Shown in pieces: positions 21,297 to 30,679 of a stretch of 64,000 nucleotides of DNA (position 1 is the first letter of the stretch; every line of letters starts with the position of its first letter). The notes below the pieces were generated by a model. It was given only the letters and a program-made list of their open reading frames with translations, was not told where the DNA came from and ran no database searches. This stretch comes from Seminavis robusta (Eukaryota > Bacillariophyta > Bacillariophyceae > Naviculales > Naviculaceae), in NCBI GenBank assembly GCA_903772945.1, contig CAICTM010000129.1, positions 1 to 64,000 of the forward strand. Reading direction: 5' to 3'. The translations under genes and the position numbers were made by a program.

Positions 21297-22058
21297 CTAG
21301 TCACTTGATTTTGTCTCATTTGCGGGTGCATTATTACTGTCGTTGTTGCTGTCGTTGTTGTCCTCAGTATTGCCCGTTGCCGTAGTAGTAGATATCAAAA
21401 CCAAGGGGCATTCCTCTGGTCCCGGCCAATATTTGTGCGGCAATTGTTTCCCCAGCAACCACCGTCCTCCAAACCAATTTCCATAGAGTGTTTTATTTTC
21501 CGCACCTCGAATGACCTTGGCCACTTTATTGTCGCGTGCATTGTCGTCTCCAGAGCAGAGTGGCATGGTATGCACGGTGAGCATCCCGTACAAGTTGCCA
21601 AAAACCACGTCGGTCAACAGTCGATCCCCCACCATGCAGACTGCCGACGGATCTTCCATTCCAAAATGCTGCAGCGTTTCCTCCAGACCACCCGGTTTCT
21701 TTTCGTCGTGTTTGATTACGGCAATCCCCAAGGCTGCTTCAATGGCAATGGCATCTTCGTAGTCGGGATCGTCTTTGGTGCCGGCAGAATTGCTCAAAAT
21801 GGCCACGTTGGAAACCCCAAAGGTTTCAATGGCCGTGGCCAAACCCGCACGGGCATTCGGGTGAATGACATTTTCGTAGGGAGCCGTCAGTGTATTGTCC
21901 TTGTCAAAGACGACGGCGTGAATGCCACAGCGTTCCTTGAGCAACGCATAATTGATCTCGGATACCGTATCCACCGATACGTGAGGTGTCATTAGACCCG
22001 GTCTTCGAGCTACCGATGCCAGTGTTAACAGGGCTTTGGTATTCATTGATTGAACCAT
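21297..22058 (-). CDS. Mitochondrial-type phosphatidylglycerophosphatase (HAD family, GEP4-like)
   Basis: A 253-residue HAD phosphatase matching the PGP phosphatase (GEP4) family, which dephosphorylates phosphatidylglycerophosphate to phosphatidylglycerol for cardiolipin synthesis at the mitochondrial inner membrane. All HAD motifs are present: FDKDNTLT with nucleophile Asp52 and Asp54, SNSAG with Ser89, K121 in KKPGG, and GDRLLTD with Asp145 and Asp150. The ATG at 22058 gives a basic N-terminus like the yeast protein; the frame continues upstream to an ATG at 22298, so a longer presequence is possible. The tail is Asn/Asp-rich (NDSNNDSNN). In a diatom, a plastid phosphatidylglycerol role would also be possible. 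Confidence 0.85.
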   Translation of the reverse strand: MVQSMNTKALLTLASVARRPGLMTPHVSVDTVSEINYALLKERCGIHAVVFDKDNTLTAPYENVIHPNARAGLATAIETFGVSNVAILSNSAGTKDDPDYEDAIAIEAALGIAVIKHDEKKPGGLEETLQHFGMEDPSAVCMVGDRLLTDVVFGNLYGMLTVHTMPLCSGDDNARDNKVAKVIRGAENKTLYGNWFGGRWLLGKQLPHKYWPGPEECPLVLISTTTATGNTEDNNDSNNDSNNAPANETKSSD

Positions 22059-23213
22059 GGTGATGTGATGGAATGGAATGATAGCTAGCAGTGGGAGAGA
22101 TGGAGAGATTCTGCGTAAAGAGTGATTGGTTGGATGATGGATGGCGACAAAGGAAACGGTCATTTCAGGGACAGAGCTTGAACATCCAGCTTTGCATGGA
22201 AAAGTCTGCAAGGCTGTCATTCCCCTGAAAACAAGAAGGACCACCAAGGGCCAGGGAGGCTGCAGCACGAAGTTACCATAGAGAATCGAATCATACATCC
22301 AATCATCGCCCACTATGGCTTGACCTGCCTGACAAATTTACGCATGGATTTGATTCAAGAGACAAAGTCTATGACTAGCTCTAGCTAGGTTCATCATGAG
22401 CGACGACCCCATGAACATTGGTGCTTCTTGCAGTGGCTGAGCGACCTGCTGGCAGCGAGTGAAGTATGTCGCTTGGTGAGGACGGTTCACCGAGTTCTCG
22501 AGGGTTTGTCAGAAATACATCCTTGAGAATCAAGATGAACACAAATACACTGGCTACGGCAGCGAACAGCGCTCTCAGCTAGGGTATTGGAGAGACGAAG
22601 GAGATTTTGTTTGGGTCCACCAACCAGATGCCTATTAAAAGCGACACCCAACCCTGCCATTCCAACTCTAGTAGCTAGAGCTTTTTGCTTATATTGTAGA
22701 AGACCCGTGGTTTCTAACTTACGGTGTAGTTGTGTGTAGCAATTGAAAGCACTCCAGAGTAGCTATGAATTTGAGGCAAGGGATGCAGATAGGTACCGAT
22801 TGCCCTAGCTAGTCTGCCTCGTAGCCAGCACAAAGGCGCCACCAGCTTGAAGGTTCCATCTCCCCGTTGTGCCAAGTGCCTGCCTGCTAGCACTGGCAAC
22901 CAACACAACTCCATTCCTCGAGGGACAGGTCGGCTATTAGAAACCCCTGTCATATGCATATGACACATACGCACACAGACCAAATCATGTAAAGTACAGT
23001 GCAAAGAATTTTCTATAATATGAAGTGATTATTCCTGCACTATAGAAAAAAGAAAGAAACGTGCCGATTGCCTCTTGGTGTTGTAGCTCTATACAAAAAG
23101 GGTACCAAACCACCACAAATACAAATCGACACCCCTGTACTCTCTCGCCTGCCGTTCATGTCGTCATCATCGTCATCATCTGCTTGTGCGAGGGCCAACA
23201 AACAAACAACAAT
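22059..23213. other. Intergenic stretch, no gene seen
   Basis: About 1.1 kb without a supported ORF. It includes the promoter side of the phosphatase gene and the 3' side of the small plastid gene at 23214. Confidence 0.45.
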
Positions 23214-23477
23214 TTAAAGCTTGTTGTAACGTCCTGGTGTGACCAATTCCCAGATGGAGACAAGGAAGACCAAGAAAAAGACGGATCCAGCGGGGTTGGA
23301 CATGGCAGTCATTTGGGCAATGGCAGGGTCCACAACGTTCAAGGCGGTGGATGAGGCAACAGGTGCGACAGCGGCCGAGCTGAAAGCTGTGGTTCGGGGA
23401 GCAACGGTGGTGAAGGCCGAAGCGGCAGACACAAGGCCAACAAGGGCAACAACAACGCGAAGAAGGAACTTGTTCAT
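23214..23477 (-). CDS. Small plastid-targeted single-span protein
   Basis: An 87-residue protein starting at an ATG. The first 21 residues are a signal peptide ending SAASAF, the diatom plastid-import junction with Phe at +1. A Ser/Ala/Thr-rich transit part follows (TTVAPRTTAFSSAAVAPVAS). The mature part is about 40 residues with one hydrophobic helix, SVFFLVFLVSIWELV, and a short basic tail. Size and layout resemble small photosystem subunits of the thylakoid, but I do not recognise which one. It is divergently arranged with the gene at 23931, with 453 bases between the start codons. Confidence 0.75.
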   Translation of the reverse strand: MNKFLLRVVVALVGLVSAASAFTTVAPRTTAFSSAAVAPVASSTALNVVDPAIAQMTAMSNPAGSVFFLVFLVSIWELVTPGRYNKL

Positions 23478-23930
23478 GGTGACGGCTGGTTGGGTGGTTA
23501 TTGGAAACAGTAAAAGGCAGAACTGAAAGAGATGGACGAGTGTTGTTGCTGCAGCAGAGCAGAGAGCTTTGATGAGGATGAGCGTGGTTGTGTTGAAAAA
23601 CGTTGTGGGGAAAGATCGGGGTTCAACTGGGACTTAACCAGTCTTGTGTGGATGAAAGCCATAGCCTTAAGAAGCAGGTTTAGCCCTAACTCTGAGATAC
23701 GGTGACGTGTTCAAAAGATCAATTGTCAAAAGATCCTCATTTTCCTGATTCCACGGATGAATCATTCGGATCACCATAGCAAGTGGCGAGGTGCCAAGCA
23801 AACCCCAACAGCTCACCAAGGATAACAGTCAGAACCCCATCTTTGACACTTCCCTGTTCTCACAACTACCACTTGAGTATTCGTTCCGTTCCAATACCCT
23901 TGATAGAAATACAAGTAGCAATCCACGAAG

Positions 23931-24432
23931 ATGAAGTCCGTTGTAGCCCTTCTCCCGCTCTTGATCAGCCTGGTGGCTGCCTTTGCGCCCACTCCTGTTC
24001 CACAACGAGCCGTCACGTTCAAGCAAGGACGAACCATTGCTGGATTCAAGCCAAGTTATGCCAAGAAAACCATTTTGAGAATGGCAGAAGAAGAAAAAGC
24101 GGCAGAGGCCGCAGCAGAAGATTCGACCGAGGTTGCTCCAGCAGCACCAAAGGCAGGAACATTTTATGACGATGAAGTAAGTACGGCGCACACGTCGTTT
24201 TTTGTTCCCCAAAAGAACTGTTCAACTCACAACCAGCTCTATTTCATTTTTTAATCTACAGTATGACAGCGCTCCCCAGAAGAGTGGGATTTCGGATTCA
24301 ATGAAAGCTCGTCTGATGGCCGAAGCATCGACTGGTTTGGACTCGGAGAAGAAGCAGACCAATGTAATTCTGTACATCATTTTGGGGGTTGCCGCGCTGG
24401 TCGTCGTTGGTGGTCAAGGAATCTTTTTCTAA
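23931..24432 (+). CDS. Plastid-targeted single-span thylakoid-type protein
   Basis: Two exons, 23931-24176 and 24262-24432, joined by a phase-0 intron with GTAAGT and a CTACAG acceptor, give 138 residues. The signal peptide ends VAAFAP, the canonical diatom plastid-import motif. A basic transit part, an acidic Glu/Ala linker (EEEKAAEAAAEDSTE) and the segment SGISDSMKARLMAEASTGLD follow. A C-terminal helix, VILYIILGVAALVVVGGQ, ends in GIFF. This layout suggests a thylakoid membrane protein with its bulk on the stromal side. I believe related proteins occur in other algae with red-type plastids, but the function is unknown to me. Confidence 0.8.
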
Positions 24433-25096
24433 GTGTAGGATATGGCAGGCGGGAAGGGGTGCTAGCCAGCCCCCACGCGAACGACCCACATTCGGTCCTC
24501 GTCACGAGAAAAAGTCAAAAGAATGACAGCAATTCACTCCAACTGCAGGAATCAAGCTCCATTCTTTTGTCTTGATATCCGCCGATCTATTAGTTACATG
24601 ATTTGTTTGATGACATAGTAATCTACTTGGAAAAAGACACTACCAGCCCACTCATAAGAGGTATACCAGTAGCTTCCATGTCAACCATTGCAACTAGAAT
24701 CATTCTTTCGTAGAAAACTGTTCGACTTTTCTTTGCTTGGACTGTACCATTTCATTGATAATTCTTTGGTGGGGCAGAATTCATGAATTCGTACCGTCCT
24801 TTTCTGCCTGGCAGAAAGAGATCGGACTCGAGCTGCGTACTAGGCACACAGTTATAATACTCTTCCTAGTCCCTCACTGGACTTCGTTTGGTGCCATCGA
24901 ACCCGATACGACGCACCGATGCTATATGCTACAACACAATCCAGAAGTATCCCCGTAGGCTCTACCGGTACAATGGCTTGATACAGTACGGTAGCTACAT
25001 GCTAGCCCAACCTATTTGTTGCAAAAGCATGTGAGGCACATCATGTGTCATCGTGCAGAAAGAATAAAATTGTCTGGTATTACTGATCTTTAACTA
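24433..25096. other. Intergenic stretch, no gene seen
   Basis: The 3' regions of two convergent genes, with no supported ORF. Confidence 0.45.
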
Positions 25097-25459
25097 CTAG
25101 TTGCGTTGCATCTGCTGCCCGTGAACACCCACGGCCTTTTTGGCTTGTTCTTGTTTGTGCAACCGACTTTCCTTCACCACGGTACAAGCGTAACAAGTAA
25201 GACCAGTGCAACATGACTTGAAAGCGCCCGTGCAGAGCTTTTGTTCGATGCCACGTTTCTCGGCCACCTTGTCGCCAACAAGGGTCAGTGCACAACATCC
25301 ACATCCACAGGGAAATGTGGCAAGGCAGAATAGGAGCCCGTTGGGGTCATCAATATTGTCGGCGGCTTCCTTGACGGCCAGGCAGAGGCAGCACCATGAA
25401 TAGAAGCAGAGACCAACATCGTTGGTGCATTCACAGGGTCCTTGTTGCCATTGAGCCAT
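25097..25459 (-). CDS. PLAC8-family cysteine-rich protein
   Basis: A 120-residue protein from an ATG. It shows the PLAC8 pattern: W-x-x-G-x-C-x-C near the start, a C-C-x-C-L stretch at about 23-28 where the family usually has CCxxxxCPC, a CGCGCC cluster at about 51-56, and paired cysteines later (KSCCTGLTC). Plant and fungal relatives affect metal resistance or cell size at the plasma membrane. The tail is basic with Gln and Lys (about 98-120). The specific role in diatoms is unknown. Confidence 0.75.
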   Translation of the reverse strand: MAQWQQGPCECTNDVGLCFYSWCCLCLAVKEAADNIDDPNGLLFCLATFPCGCGCCALTLVGDKVAEKRGIEQKLCTGAFKSCCTGLTCYACTVVKESRLHKQEQAKKAVGVHGQQMQRN

Positions 25460-26047
25460 GATACAAAAGCGTGATGTATTGATTAGTTTGGGTAGGAATA
25501 GAGTTGTTGAGCTGGATATTCTGGTTTAGCTTTTTTGTGGGCCTCTTCTCGTTGGGTGTTGGGGAGGACACGACCAGCAAAAGCTCCAGCTAAGTGGTTG
25601 ATTCGCGCTTGGGACTGAACTTGATATTATGGTATTATGGTACCGGTACCGTTCTGGACTCACACGGTTCGGTCACACTTGTTCAAAATGGGAGAGCCCG
25701 TGCCAAACTTTCTCTTTCCCCAGGCGGAGAGCACGGAAATGCAATACCGGCTTCAAAGCCCAGCTGACTGAGAGTGTTGAGCTAAGACGACGGCATGAAT
25801 CGCAGCACCCCTTTGCTGGTTTGTTCCGCTGGAACCTGAAGAGCCGAGGTCCAATCCAAATTTTATTGGAAGTGAAGCCATACCGTACCGAAAGAGTTTG
25901 TACAAGCATTGGATGTAATGAAAGATTATGTACTTTCAACTACGTTTGTACGTACAGCATTTCCTTGTTCCCTGCCTCGCTCGTGCTCGCATCTCCCGAA
26001 GGCCAGACGACTGATTGTATTCGGCTCGGCATCACCAGGCACCGCTC
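25460..26047. other. Intergenic stretch, no gene seen
   Basis: Only short ORFs without recognisable features. Confidence 0.4.
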
Positions 26048-28186
26048 CTAATCTTGCGCAATGCTCGCGAGCTTGTTGGAAAGGGCTTCATTCGAAACTA
26101 TTGCGGCTTCTTTCAAGTTGTGTCCAAGCCGAAGTGACAGGTCCTGTGCTTCCACCTCGAGGTCGACCAGCGTTTGACACAACTCCCTAGTTTCCGAGTG
26201 TTCGAGGCAGCATCGACGGAAGTTAAGATGTAGCTTGTCGAAGCGTTTCCCCTTTCGAATGTTCGGAGTCCCGTCACCAACGATGCGATTGACGTGACCC
26301 CTTCAGAGCCTTCGAAGTCTAGCTCCAACGACCTCAATCTTGGCATATTGTCAGCAGAAGTCATCCGGGGAACGACAGCAGTGGCACATTGTAGCTTTTA
26401 CAACAAAGGCTGAATCGTTCCAGCCGAGGGAACGTAGAAGAAGCCAGAACCGTCGCCAGGTCCTCAATTGACTCAATCTTGCACCCGCTGAAGTCGAGGC
26501 TGATTTCTCGGAGGTTAGGTTTCCCTAGAAGAGCATCCCCCAAAATTCCAACTCGTCGTGCTTCCATTCCTCTGATGCCAGCATTGCCAGAAAGTGACAG
26601 TCGCAGAACGTCAAGATTCGTCAGCAGCCTGAGCCCGGCTACAAATATTCCGACTTGCTTCTTCGTAATCATGGTATAGGTACACGTAAATGACAGATGA
26701 CGAAGCTTTGTCATTTGGCCGAAGCACCCTGAGGGTCCTCCGAAGGCCTCCAATGAATCGATATACTTGTTGCCGGAGAACCTCAGATCCAGTTTGATCA
26801 GATTTCTTGCAGATTGCAATCCTCTAGCGATCTCGTTCGTAGCAGTCGCGCTGCCATTACTGGAGTTAAGGGACAACTCTTCCAGTGCCGGTAGCCTGCC
26901 AAGTGCGGTCCCGAGGCATTCCATTGTAGTCACCTCACGACAGTTCAAATCTAAACAGCATTTCTTCATGTTTGTCGCGTGTTGAAGCCCCTCTGCCAGC
27001 TCTTTGAAACTGCTCACTCTTCTCGACATGCATCGCAGCAAAAACACTTTCAACGAATGTGTGCCTTGGAAGGTCTGACCAAACCCGCCCAACCGATCGA
27101 GACTGGGGCAATCATCAAAATCCAGCACCAGCGATTCTAGATGGGGGAGCTGATCGAGCTCATTCCATAATGCACTCGCATCCACTAAGCTCACGGAACT
27201 TTGCAAGTCCACAGCAAGGCTTACAAGACTTTTCAAACGGCCAATCCCGGTGGCGAACTCCTCTGCGCGCTGGAAGGCTATGGCCCCATACTTTAACTTC
27301 AAATTGACCAAAGAAACAGGCAAGGACTGGATAAACTCATTCGCTTCATGTCGGAATTCCTTGCATCCTCTGAATGGTGCTACCAGATGAGTTTCTGGAT
27401 TGTCAGCGAGCGCTTTCGGAATGGCTTCATATCGGCATGTCTCTCGAGTGCGGTACGGTATGATGAAAGTGCAAATCGAACTCGAACTCGAACGTTCAAT
27501 TTGTCGTATGACTCGTGAGACGCTGGGGGGTCGCTCAAGAAGTTGTCTGTGTTCCCAGCAATCGCATTCAGAATGCGCTTCTTGTCGTCTTCAACGCTGG
27601 CACTGGCGGTCTCCAGTTGGACAACAAGGGCCCCACTGGCGGAATCTAGTGGGAAGGCAGCCTCTCGTCGCGACTTCGACAAGGTCCATTTGGCTTCGAA
27701 ATCTCTTTTTGCTGTGTCTAGGGTGCCATCTTGGTTCTTGGGGTAAATGTCGGCCGCTGCGAAGCCCTCAGTGAGCCCCACGGGGCAATGAACGACATCG
27801 GTTCCGTCCTGCTTCGACATGGCGTAGATATCGTACAGGTATCCAGGAGATTTGGATTTCAAGTCGGTCATGACAACTGAGATTTCGTAGGAACACCAAA
27901 TCCGTATGTAAGTCACTGAACCTCTGTCGAGCACCGTTACTGTCCCCTTAGTCAGATGCATTGCCTTATAGAAGGGGCTAGATTTGGGATCGTCGCCATC
28001 AATCTCTCCGCCCACATCGTGTTGATTGACCGCGCGTATGCGCTGCGAAATGGATGAAAGGAAGGGCGATTGGTGATTACGAAGCCCCAACACTGAACAT
28101 CGGAATTGACTTTTCCAGTCATTTACCAGACCCAGTAGACCGTTGCATCGTTCAGGTTCCTGTCGTAAGCATGCTGTTCGAGGCAT
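26048..28186 (-). pseudogene. Broken LRR protein with a diatom-type N-terminal domain
   Basis: Four overlapping frames make one coherent product in order. First, an N-terminal domain (28186 to about 27430) with VNQHDVGGEI, SPFYKAM, VTVLDRGSVTYIRIWCSYEI and DDKKRILNAIAG, a pattern I know from an expanded diatom family. Second, leucine-rich repeats (about 27440 to 26370) such as LRHLSFTCT, LDVLRLSLSG and LREISLDFSGC. Third, a short LRR piece (26364 to about 26260). Last, a Leu/Glu-rich tail ending at the stop at 26048-26050. Joining them needs three frameshifts, near 27430, 26370 and 26260, each in the same direction (one base missing, or two extra). No GT-AG intron fits at these points. The N-terminus also lacks the upstream part expected for the family. 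A pseudogene or repeated sequencing errors are both possible. Confidence 0.7.
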
Positions 28187-28374
28187 GCAACGAACTAGTG
28201 ACAAAGGTTTTCGTTAGACGCATCCCAAGAGCAACACCGGCATCACACCAGAATCTTCTTGTGCTTACATTCAAGACGCTCTCCCTTTGCTCCAGGCAAG
28301 TCAGCGAATAGTCGTCAGAGCAAAGGCCCATACTCTCTGCATGCACTTACCCCCACCAGTGACTCACAAAGTGG

Positions 28375-29919
28375 CTAGAAATTTGGTCCTCTTTCCTTGG
28401 TCGCCACCAGCTCTACGTAACTGCACTTGTGCGGCTGCGTCATGGGCCGGATAAGGTGGGTCATGACATCGTACAACGTAACTTGCCTTGGCTGCAACAG
28501 CTTTCCACCATGCTGAGGGTTGGTGCTTGTCCACCCTTCCCTTTTGCAGCGCAAGAGGATAGCCTTGGCTACCTCTCGTAGTTGACCAAGGGTGATTCCT
28601 CGATGCTCAGCCTTGTCAATGGAACATACCGGTATAGTGGGTTGCTGCCTTTCTTCGGTCTCCTGAAAATAGGCAGCAATTTCTTCAACGACATAAAGGA
28701 CGCATCCATCTGAAAGGCACAAACTTTCAATTGTTTCTTCTTCCCTATCATTTGGAAGCACTTTCCCATCGCCGAGGATCAAATGTCCGTCGTCGTCAAC
28801 ACGGCAGCCCGACCACCGGATCCGCTCTTTTAAAAGCCGTAGAGTGGAAGTCGAATCAATACCAACCTTCCAGTGCTTACCATTTAGAGTCAAGACATGA
28901 ACAAGCCATTCATCTGCGCAAGTTCTAATGGAACTCGGAGATACTTGAAAATCTTGCTTCTGAACGTCGGATTCTCCACCGGAGGCCGACAGAATGTGGA
29001 GGCGCTCAATGGGAATACCAGATACCAGCTGAAGTTGTTCTTTTGCTTGCGCGGCAGTGACTTCCTTCATGAGAGATTTCTTGTTTGGAAAATGCAGAGA
29101 AAAGGTGTTGTTGGGCGCCAGCAAACCACCGCATGTTACATCACTCAAGCCGCCCCTTTGAGCCGTGTCTTGGAACGGGCTCGGGACCACCTCAAAGGTC
29201 AAAACTTGGTCCACATAAAGAGTAATATCAAAGCCGAATTTGCGGGAAATAAAGCCGGTGTCAATGCCCAGAGTGTTCAAAGATTTGGGCATAGCGACAC
29301 TGCCGTCTCGTGTACCCCGAAAACCATGGTCTTCCGCTAGCAGGGATGTTGGCGGCATCAGCTCTTTGTCGTGGTAAAAGAGGCTCATTAATCCCTTGGG
29401 GGGAGGTGCAATCCGAGTTTGTCGCCCAAACACTTCCCTCAAAATGATATCCTTGAGCTGCCCAATGGTAACTTGCTCGGGGGGGATGACTATGGGATGA
29501 TGCTTTGTATTAAATGGTATCTGACCTCTAAAGCCGTCGTAAACGATACGAGCAATAACGTGAACAGGAGGAATGGACTGCAACATTTCTTTGCGTCTCG
29601 TTGTCTCCTTTTTCACCCAGCAGGAACATAACCCAATGTTCAGGTCTGTCTTTTGGCAATCTGGACAAAGGCGTTTAGGTTTTGCGGGTGCATGCCCAGG
29701 CTGATACGTGTTGCATGGCATGCACCTAAGAGCCGTTGCTGGCTTCTCGTGCTTGCATTTGGGGCATTTCCACTTGAGGAGTTGCCCTGGTTTCTTCGCG
29801 GCGGCATTTGGTGTGTATCCCGGTTTCCAGGCCCCACAGGTACATTTTGCAGCGATCGCTGGTTTTTCCTTTTTGCATTTGGGACAGACCCATCCTTTGG
29901 CTTGGATTGACGAAGACAT
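28375..29919 (-). CDS. Zinc-ribbon protein with a ubiquitin-like fold
   Basis: A 514-residue protein from an ATG; the frame extends upstream only to a non-ATG codon. The N-terminal 110 residues hold three short zinc modules of the type C-P-K-C with a second C-x-C or C-x-x-C: WVCPKCKKEKP...CTCGAW, WKCPKCKHEKP...CMPCNTYQPG and RLCPDCQKT...CSCW. These resemble zinc ribbons or RanBP2-type fingers. Residues about 340-413 look like a ubiquitin fold: LNGKHWKVGIDSTSTLRLLK, then a GHLILGDGKVLPND turn and a final VLYVV strand. The middle part may hold further ubiquitin-like folds (TIGQLKDIILREVFG). Such a mix suggests a ubiquitin-pathway or RNA-binding adaptor; no catalytic domain is seen. Confidence 0.6.
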   Translation of the reverse strand: MSSSIQAKGWVCPKCKKEKPAIAAKCTCGAWKPGYTPNAAAKKPGQLLKWKCPKCKHEKPATALRCMPCNTYQPGHAPAKPKRLCPDCQKTDLNIGLCSCWVKKETTRRKEMLQSIPPVHVIARIVYDGFRGQIPFNTKHHPIVIPPEQVTIGQLKDIILREVFGRQTRIAPPPKGLMSLFYHDKELMPPTSLLAEDHGFRGTRDGSVAMPKSLNTLGIDTGFISRKFGFDITLYVDQVLTFEVVPSPFQDTAQRGGLSDVTCGGLLAPNNTFSLHFPNKKSLMKEVTAAQAKEQLQLVSGIPIERLHILSASGGESDVQKQDFQVSPSSIRTCADEWLVHVLTLNGKHWKVGIDSTSTLRLLKERIRWSGCRVDDDGHLILGDGKVLPNDREEETIESLCLSDGCVLYVVEEIAAYFQETEERQQPTIPVCSIDKAEHRGITLGQLREVAKAILLRCKREGWTSTNPQHGGKLLQPRQVTLYDVMTHLIRPMTQPHKCSYVELVATKERGPNF

Positions 29920-30679
29920 GGATCGGATATCGGATTGGAGCAAGCAGCGGTGCGTTCAGAACATGTCCTTCGACCAGCTTGGTGGAATTATCAATAATTC
30001 AGTCCTTCTAAAACCGTGTCAACTGCAGAGAGGACACACAAACATGAAACCATGCTTTGTTGCTCCCTTGCTCCAAACAATCCTCGCATGTCTTCCTTCT
30101 TCCTCGAGTTGCTGGGCTCTCTTGAACTCGTGTGCGTCAAGGATGCTTTCACCTCAGACGTGGATATTTTTTTGTTTAAAAATTCCACGTGGAGTCAGTT
30201 GACGCGACGACAACCCTTGCACCCGCTGACATTGCCAAGTTAGGGGGGTTTAGGAGTATGAGGATTATCTAATGATGTGAATTGCGGCTTTGCTTCATCT
30301 GTGTTGGTGCCGACCGAATGACACAGGTTGCTCTGATAGATATTCCAGTTGCTGTTAGATCTTATATTTTTCTTTTTGGTGCTCATCACTCAACAAAACC
30401 AAGGTGACAAGAGTCTTTGATGAAATTGCAGCTTTCTTTCACTCCCTTCTTAGTTGTCAGGGGCTTGTCCGTAGAAGAAGGTGAAAGGCGAAAAGTGGGG
30501 ATTCTATCAAACGTCTACAGGGCCGCATGATCCATGAAAGACCTAGAGGGACGTGGTTAATGTCATGATTATCCTACTTGTTGTTCTATGATTGCAAAAA
30601 GAAGACAGATTACAAGTTACTATGAACAGATCGTTACATGGCAGGCAACGAAAACTAAAAACATGGAAGTCAGCATCAT
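29920..30679. other. Intergenic stretch, no gene seen
   Basis: The 5' side of the zinc-ribbon gene and the 3' side of the HA-repeat gene. No supported ORF. Confidence 0.45.

Noticed and set aside
22059-22298. N-terminal extension of the GEP4-like phosphatase
   Set aside because: The extension does not resemble the family, while the ATG at 22058 fits its usual start; kept only as a possibility.
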